Assembly (NCBI GenBank): GCA_965199165.1
Contig: OZ240681.1
Coordinates: 4,774,001 to 4,838,000, forward strand
Direction: 5' to 3'
DNA from: LMUY01 sp965199165
GTDB taxonomy: Bacteria; Pseudomonadota; Alphaproteobacteria; Acetobacterales; Acetobacteraceae
Length of the DNA: 64,000 bases
The notes beneath the pieces were generated by a model, which worked only from the letters and a program-made list of their open reading frames with translations, ran no database searches and had not been told where the DNA came from. Positions 59,788 to 64,000 of this stretch are shown piece after piece; position 1 is the first letter of the stretch, and each line of letters starts with the position of its first letter. The translations under genes were made by a program, and so were the position numbers.

Positions 59788-60723
59788 ATGACCGCACTCG
59801 TCCTGCTCGACTTCGACGGCGCGGAGATCAAGCAGCCGTCCCGCAGCGCTGTCGCCGCCGCCCGCAAGCTGGGCGAGGTGCACGTGCTGGTCGCCGGCGC
59901 CGGGATCGACGCCGCGGCGCAGGCCGCCGCCCAGTTGGAGGGCGTGAGCAAGGTTCACAAGGCCGATAGTCCGGTGTACGACCACTCGCTGGCCGAGCCG
60001 CTGGCCGAGCTGCTGGTGTCCATGGCCGGGCACCACGACCACATCCTGGCGGCATCCACCGCCACGGGGAAGAACGTCATGCCGCGGGTGGCGGCGTTGC
60101 TGGACGTGCAGCCGATCAGCGACATCGCCGACGTGGTGGACGCCGACACGTTCGTCCGCCCGATCTACGCCGGCAACGCCATGGCAACGGTGAAGTCCTC
60201 CGACGGCAAGAAGGTGTTGACGGTCCGCGCCGCCTCCTTCGACCCGGTCGCCACGACGGGCGGCAGCGCCACCATCGAGGACGTTGCGGCCACCGCGCCG
60301 GGTGCCGCGTCCAGGTTCGTGTCCGCCGAACTGTCGAAGTCCGAACGGCCGGAGCTAACGGCGGCGCGCATCGTGGTGTCCGGCGGGCGCGGCATGCAGA
60401 ACGGCGACAACTTCAAGCTGATCGACCCCATAGCCGATCGGCTCGGCGCCGCGGTGGGGGCGTCCCGCGCGGCAGTGGATGCCGGCTTCGTGCCGAACGA
60501 CTACCAGGTGGGCCAGACCGGCAAGATCGTGGCGCCGGACCTCTACGTGGCGATCGGGATTTCCGGGGCAATCCAGCACCTTGCCGGGATGAAGGACAGC
60601 AAGGTCATCGTCGCCATCAACAAGGACGAGGACGCGCCGATCTTCCAGGTAGCGGATTACGGTCTGGTGGCGGATCTGTTCACCGCTCTGCCCGACCTCC
60701 AGGCGGAGCTGGAAAAGGCCTGA
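59788..60723 (+). CDS. etfA: Electron transfer flavoprotein alpha subunit
   Basis: FAD-binding subunit of ETF. 311 residues; the C-terminal FAD domain has RIVVSGGRGMQNGDNFKLID, GASRAAVDAGFVPNDYQVGQ and YVAIGISGAIQHLAGMKDSK. Its stop overlaps the 3-hydroxyacyl-CoA dehydrogenase start (TGATG), so these three genes form a fatty-acid oxidation unit. Confidence 0.96.
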   Translation: MTALVLLDFDGAEIKQPSRSAVAAARKLGEVHVLVAGAGIDAAAQAAAQLEGVSKVHKADSPVYDHSLAEPLAELLVSMAGHHDHILAASTATGKNVMPRVAALLDVQPISDIADVVDADTFVRPIYAGNAMATVKSSDGKKVLTVRAASFDPVATTGGSATIEDVAATAPGAASRFVSAELSKSERPELTAARIVVSGGRGMQNGDNFKLIDPIADRLGAAVGASRAAVDAGFVPNDYQVGQTGKIVAPDLYVAIGISGAIQHLAGMKDSKVIVAINKDEDAPIFQVADYGLVADLFTALPDLQAELEKA

Positions 60724-61604
60724 TGCCGGCCGAGGTGACCCGGCTCGGCGTCATCGGCGCCGGGCAGATGGGCAACGGCATCAGCCATGTCTGCGCCCTG
60801 GCCGGCCTGCCGGTGGTGCTGCTGGACGCCAAGCCCGAGGCGTTGGACAAGACGATGGCGTCCATGGCCAAGAACATGGAACGCCAGGTCAGCAAGGGCA
60901 CGGTGTCGCCGGACGAGAAGGCGGCGGCGCTGGCCCGGATCACCCCCACGACCGACTACGCGGCGTTTGGCGGCTGCGACATGGTGATCGAGGCGGCGAC
61001 CGAGAAGGAGGACACCAAGCGCGCGATCTTCCGCACGCTCATCCCGCATCTCACGCCCGACTGCATCCTGGCGAGCAACACGTCCTCCATCTCCATCACC
61101 CGGCTGGGCGCCGCGACCGACCGGCCGGGCAAGTTCATCGGCATGCACTTCATGAACCCGGTTCCGGTGATGAAGCTGGTCGAGGTGATCCGCGGCATCG
61201 CCACGGACGAGGCGACGTTCCAGACGGTCGAGGCCCTGGCGACGCGGCTGCACAAGACGATTGCGGCGGCGGAGGACTTCCCCGCGTTCATCGTCAACCG
61301 CGTGCTGGTGCCGATGATCAACGAGGCGATCTACGCGCTGTACGAGGGTGTCGGCACGATCACCAGCATCGACGCGGCGATGAAGCTCGGCGCCAACCAC
61401 CCGATGGGGCCGCTGGAACTGGGGGACTTCATCGGGCTGGATACCTGCCTGTCGATCATGCAGGTGCTGTACGAGGGGCTGTCCGACAGCAAATACCGAC
61501 CCTGTCCGCTGCTGGTGAAGTATGTGGAGGCGGGCTGGGTCGGCCGGAAGGCCGGCCGCGGGTTCTACGACTACGGCACGACGCCACCGACGCCGACCCG
61601 GTAG
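60723..61604 (+). CDS. 3-hydroxybutyryl-CoA dehydrogenase
   Basis: 293 residues. NAD motif IGAGQMGNGISHVCALAG, catalytic region FIGMHFMNPVPVMKLVEVI (His), and the C-terminal NHPMGPLELGDFIGLDTCLS are those of the short HAD family (Hbd/PaaH). Forms a coupled operon with etfBA. It fits beta-oxidation or polyhydroxybutyrate-related metabolism. Confidence 0.94.
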   Translation: MPAEVTRLGVIGAGQMGNGISHVCALAGLPVVLLDAKPEALDKTMASMAKNMERQVSKGTVSPDEKAAALARITPTTDYAAFGGCDMVIEAATEKEDTKRAIFRTLIPHLTPDCILASNTSSISITRLGAATDRPGKFIGMHFMNPVPVMKLVEVIRGIATDEATFQTVEALATRLHKTIAAAEDFPAFIVNRVLVPMINEAIYALYEGVGTITSIDAAMKLGANHPMGPLELGDFIGLDTCLSIMQVLYEGLSDSKYRPCPLLVKYVEAGWVGRKAGRGFYDYGTTPPTPTR

Positions 61605-61611
61605 CCGCCAG

Positions 61612-62283
61612 CTACGGCTTGTACGGCAGCGTCGTATCCCGCGTGATGAAGGTGGCAGCGTGGCCGCCAGGCAGCATCAGCCACACACTGTAGCTGCCGC
61701 CGACCTCCATGTTGTCCAGCATGACGTCCGCGGCCGTCTGACCGGTGCAGCTTGCCCGCACCGCCGCCTTCACCGGGTTGACGCTGCGGGTCCGCACCTG
61801 GCCGGGCGCCACGTCGCTGAACACGGCGGTGCCAGCGGGCGCCAGTGCCAAGCCGGCCGCGGCACAGGACGGCGTGGCGTTGTAGAAGGACAACCGGGCG
61901 CGCGCCTGGTTGAACTCCGCCCCGTCCTTCACGACGGCGGCGGAGAGCTTTCCAACCTCCTCCCGCACCAGGACGGTGTTGAAGCTGTCGGGCGCCACCG
62001 TCAGCGTCGCCCGTGCCGATTGCCCTTCCGATTGCACCTCCAGCGGCAGTGCCTTCCCTGCCACGTGCTCCACCACGGCGTAGGGGCCGACCCGGGCCGG
62101 GCCATCCGTGCCCAGTGAAGCAGCGGTGAGGAAGGACGGATGGACGGTTACGACGCTACCCGTCGCGTTCACGAAGCGGACGAAGGCCGAACCGGGCGGT
62201 GGCTGCGCTCCATACAGCGCCTCCTGCGCGACGGCGGGCATGGCGGCCAGCACCATCGCCACAGCCGACCAGCCGGCGCGCAT
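61612..62283 (-). CDS. AlgF-like polysaccharide O-acetylation protein
   Basis: 223 residues with a signal peptide (AVAMVLAAMPAVAQ) and two AlgF-like beta domains: LYGAQPPPGSAFVRFVNATG and later SARATLTVAPDSFNTVLV, LSFYNATPSC. AlgF works in the periplasm with AlgI/AlgJ for acetylation of alginate; the cellulose counterpart is WssG. It overlaps the AlgJ-like gene (TGATG). The cellulose context favours acetylation of cellulose. Assignment is by pattern only. Confidence 0.72.
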   Translation of the reverse strand: MRAGWSAVAMVLAAMPAVAQEALYGAQPPPGSAFVRFVNATGSVVTVHPSFLTAASLGTDGPARVGPYAVVEHVAGKALPLEVQSEGQSARATLTVAPDSFNTVLVREEVGKLSAAVVKDGAEFNQARARLSFYNATPSCAAAGLALAPAGTAVFSDVAPGQVRTRSVNPVKAAVRASCTGQTAADVMLDNMEVGGSYSVWLMLPGGHAATFITRDTTLPYKP

Positions 62284-63299
62284 CAGACGGCGAGCGCCTT
62301 CTGCAGGTTGGCCATGAACGTCGCCGGCGGCATCGCGGTCGGCCCCCAGGCGCCTGGATTGTTCGACGGCGTCTCCATGTCGATCTCCGCGAAGTTCCAG
62401 ACGATCAGCTTGGGCCGCTGCTTCTTGAAGCTGTCGCTGCCGAGATAGGTCAGCATGTCGTAGTACGGGCTGAACTGGTGGACCTTCCACTGCAGGGACA
62501 CGGGACGGTTCAGCTGCTCCGACACCACGTCGGCAAAGCCGTAGGCCGGCTGCATGAAGCTGTTGCCCATCACCACCACGTCGGCCGCATCGTCGTCCAA
62601 CAATCCGCCGCCACCCGTCGTCGCCACCTTGCGCACCATGTAGCTCTGGTAGGGGTATTTCGACTGGTCAGGCGGCGGCAGCAGCGCTGCGAGGTCGTTG
62701 CGTTCCTGCAGGACCGAGGTCGCCGGCGCGAGTTTGGCGCCCGGCGCGCCCGATGGCGGCAAACGGATCTTCTCCTTGATCGCTCCAGCCATCAGCATGG
62801 CCGATTTCTCCGCACCGGGCGCGGTCCAATGCGTGTCCGCCTTGAAGAACAGCATGTCGGACGGGGCCTGCTTGCGCGCCGCGGCGAACATCGCCGCCTG
62901 GTCCGGCACCAGCGTGTTGGACTTGCGCAACTCTTCCAGTGCCGCGTCGTAGCGTTTCTCCGCGTCCGGCGCCCACCGGAAGTCCGCCGGCAGGAACTCG
63001 CGATACACCCGGGATTTCGCGGGCGTGTACGACACGACGGTCTCAACCTTGGCCGCGCGCAGCACGCCGACCGCCTCGTTGACGAACTGCGCGGTGCGGC
63101 GCACCAGCGCCAAGTCACTGTGACGCACCTCGTCGAAGATCGGGAACAGCCAGCCGTCGGTGCCGATGACGCACATGTTGACGAAGGCGGCCTGCGCGCG
63201 CTGCATTGCCGGCACGAGGCAGGCCGCGGCACCGGCAGCGAGCATGCCGCGGCGACCAAGCCTGGCGAAGGCCCCGATCTCGTCACGTGCGTCAGGCAT
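62283..63299 (-). CDS. AlgJ/AlgX-type SGNH acetyltransferase
   Basis: 338 residues. A twin-Arg-like N-terminus (RLGRRGMLAAGAAACLVPAM) leads to the exported domain. The Ser nucleophile is in VVVMGNSFMQPAYGF, and the Asp-His pair in FFKADTHWTAPGAEKS, as in AlgJ/AlgX and WssI. These transfer acetyl groups to exported polysaccharide. The membrane O-acyltransferase (AlgI/WssH) expected as donor is not visible in the window. It follows bcsD on the same strand by 73 nt. Confidence 0.82.
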   Translation of the reverse strand: MPDARDEIGAFARLGRRGMLAAGAAACLVPAMQRAQAAFVNMCVIGTDGWLFPIFDEVRHSDLALVRRTAQFVNEAVGVLRAAKVETVVSYTPAKSRVYREFLPADFRWAPDAEKRYDAALEELRKSNTLVPDQAAMFAAARKQAPSDMLFFKADTHWTAPGAEKSAMLMAGAIKEKIRLPPSGAPGAKLAPATSVLQERNDLAALLPPPDQSKYPYQSYMVRKVATTGGGGLLDDDAADVVVMGNSFMQPAYGFADVVSEQLNRPVSLQWKVHQFSPYYDMLTYLGSDSFKKQRPKLIVWNFAEIDMETPSNNPGAWGPTAMPPATFMANLQKALAV

Positions 63300-63372
63300 C
63301 GTTCGTCCGCTCCGCTGTCTCAGGACAGGCCTACACCAGGATTGCTAACCGGGTGACAACGCGCCGCCGCAG

Positions 63373-63843
63373 CTAGCGCCGCGCGTAGCTCATCACCACC
63401 GTCGACCCGGCGCTGGTGTCCATCCGGCGGGTCGACAGCGATGCCTTGCTGCCGGGCTGCTGCGCGAACCAGCCGTCGTACAGCCCCTCCAGCAACGCGC
63501 TCAGCCATTGGCCCGATGGCGTGCCGAGGGAGCCGACGCGCGGGAAGCCATGGTGAACGATATGCAGGACGCGCTCGGCACCGCCGAGCGACAACTCCGC
63601 CTCGCCCCAGCCGACCCCGGCCAGCGCGTCGTTGATCTCCAACTCCAGCGCCTGCAGCGACGGCACCGGCGGCAACGGCATCAGCCGGGACATGCGGCGC
63701 CCGACGCCGCGCAGCATGTCGTCCCGGTCACCCACGCCCGCCAGGCTGTCGACCTCTTCCGCCAGGGCGCGGAGGAACAGGCGCCACTGCACCACCGGTT
63801 GCTGCGACCCCGCCGGCAGGGTCGTGGACTCATCCATGCTCAC
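63373..63843 (-). CDS. bcsD: Cellulose biosynthesis protein BcsD
   Basis: 156 residues, the same length as BcsD/AxCesD of Komagataeibacter. The match in pattern includes LFLRALAEEVDSLAGVGDRD, LLEGLYDGWFAQQPG, VGSLGTPSGQWLSALLEG and GWGEAELSL. BcsD forms a periplasmic octamer ring through which glucan chains pass before ribbon crystallisation. It lies 7 nt after bcsC. Confidence 0.9.
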   Translation of the reverse strand: MSMDESTTLPAGSQQPVVQWRLFLRALAEEVDSLAGVGDRDDMLRGVGRRMSRLMPLPPVPSLQALELEINDALAGVGWGEAELSLGGAERVLHIVHHGFPRVGSLGTPSGQWLSALLEGLYDGWFAQQPGSKASLSTRRMDTSAGSTVVMSYARR

Positions 63844-63850
63844 TGCCTTC

Positions 63851-64000
63851 TTACAACGGGTCGTTGAAAACGTAGCGGGCGTAGACCAATCCGGTGCCTT
63901 CCGTGAAGTTGCCCGACTTGTCGAACCCGGCCCGCGCGCCGATGTGCAGGTTGTTCGTCAGGCGGTAGTCGATGTCCGCATGGGCGCCGCCCGCCACGCC
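63851..64000 (-). CDS. bcsC: BcsC C-terminal end (outer-membrane cellulose channel), partial
   Basis: The last 49 codons of a gene running in from the right edge. The sequence ends in beta-barrel strands: IDYRLTNNLHIGARAGFDKS and VYARYVFNDPL. The aromatic ending and position before bcsD fit the C-terminal barrel of BcsC, the channel for cellulose secretion. Only the 3' end is in the window. Confidence 0.75.
   Translation of the reverse strand, partial: GVAGGAHADIDYRLTNNLHIGARAGFDKSGNFTEGTGLVYARYVFNDPL

Overview
The window looks like chromosomal DNA of a high-GC alphaproteobacterium of the order Rhodospirillales, most likely an Acetobacteraceae-type organism. The evidence is the very GC-rich codon use, the alphaproteobacterial flagellar set (FliX, a MotE-like protein, a DUF6468 protein, CckA beside flhB), the BcsD cellulose subunit at the right edge, and many ATGA/GTGA gene overlaps. 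No tRNA, rRNA, prophage or CRISPR array was seen.

Layout. (1) 1-6400 and 8300-21640 form a split flagellar/chemotaxis region. flgB-flgC-fliE-fliQ-fliR-flhB-cckA run leftwards and fliO-fliP run rightwards. fliL-fliM-DUF6468-motE-like-cheY-cheZ and a 968-residue exported repeat protein run leftwards, divergent from flgF-flgG-flgA-flgH. Then come dksA and fliX (leftwards) opposite flgI-flgJ(N)-flgN-like (rightwards). The two divergent control regions each hold a consensus RpoN promoter and the same palindrome, CCCGGCA-N5-TGCCGRG, so a sigma-54 activator of FlbD type probably drives them. fliF, fliG, fliN, fliI, flhA, hook and filament genes are not in the window. speD-speE (spermidine synthesis) is inserted at 6720-8185.

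(2) 21700-35570 is a mixed metabolic stretch: a DUF1640 coiled-coil protein, a glycosyltransferase overlapping a 3-oxo-tetronate kinase-like gene, a histone H1-like protein, prpC and prpD of the methylcitrate cycle, an AaeB/AaeX/AaeA-like efflux operon, an MCP with its CheW, nudC with a small lipoprotein gene, and a small protein with a natural His6 run. (3) 35580-44280 holds a 2OG oxygenase, the SRP RNA gene directly before dnaX-ybaB, an SDR, the UDP-glucose to UDP-xylose pair (ugd, uxs) and hrpB.

(4) 44284-48100 is an accessory patch of lower GC with small unrelated genes (an NTF2-fold immunity-like protein, a P-loop kinase, a transglutaminase-like protein, an SDR) and a 37-codon ORF followed by a perfect terminator. 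It leads into an NTF2/SnoaL-GNAT fusion gene, a GFA-family gene and argC, joined by overlaps. (5) 50680-58500 has mgtC, a lipoprotein HtrA-like protease overlapping an OmpR/EnvZ-type pair, a 2OG dioxygenase and a large MscS channel. (6) 58500-61600 carries etfB-etfA and 3-hydroxyacyl-CoA dehydrogenase. (7) 61600-64000 is the end of a cellulose operon (bcsC, bcsD) extended by AlgJ-like and AlgF-like acetylation genes, suggesting that the cellulose is acetylated.

Short GC-rich hairpin repeats with a CCCTCTCCC/GGGAGAGGG core recur in at least four intergenic gaps. Broken genes include a DUF29 relic beside a 74-bp inverted repeat.
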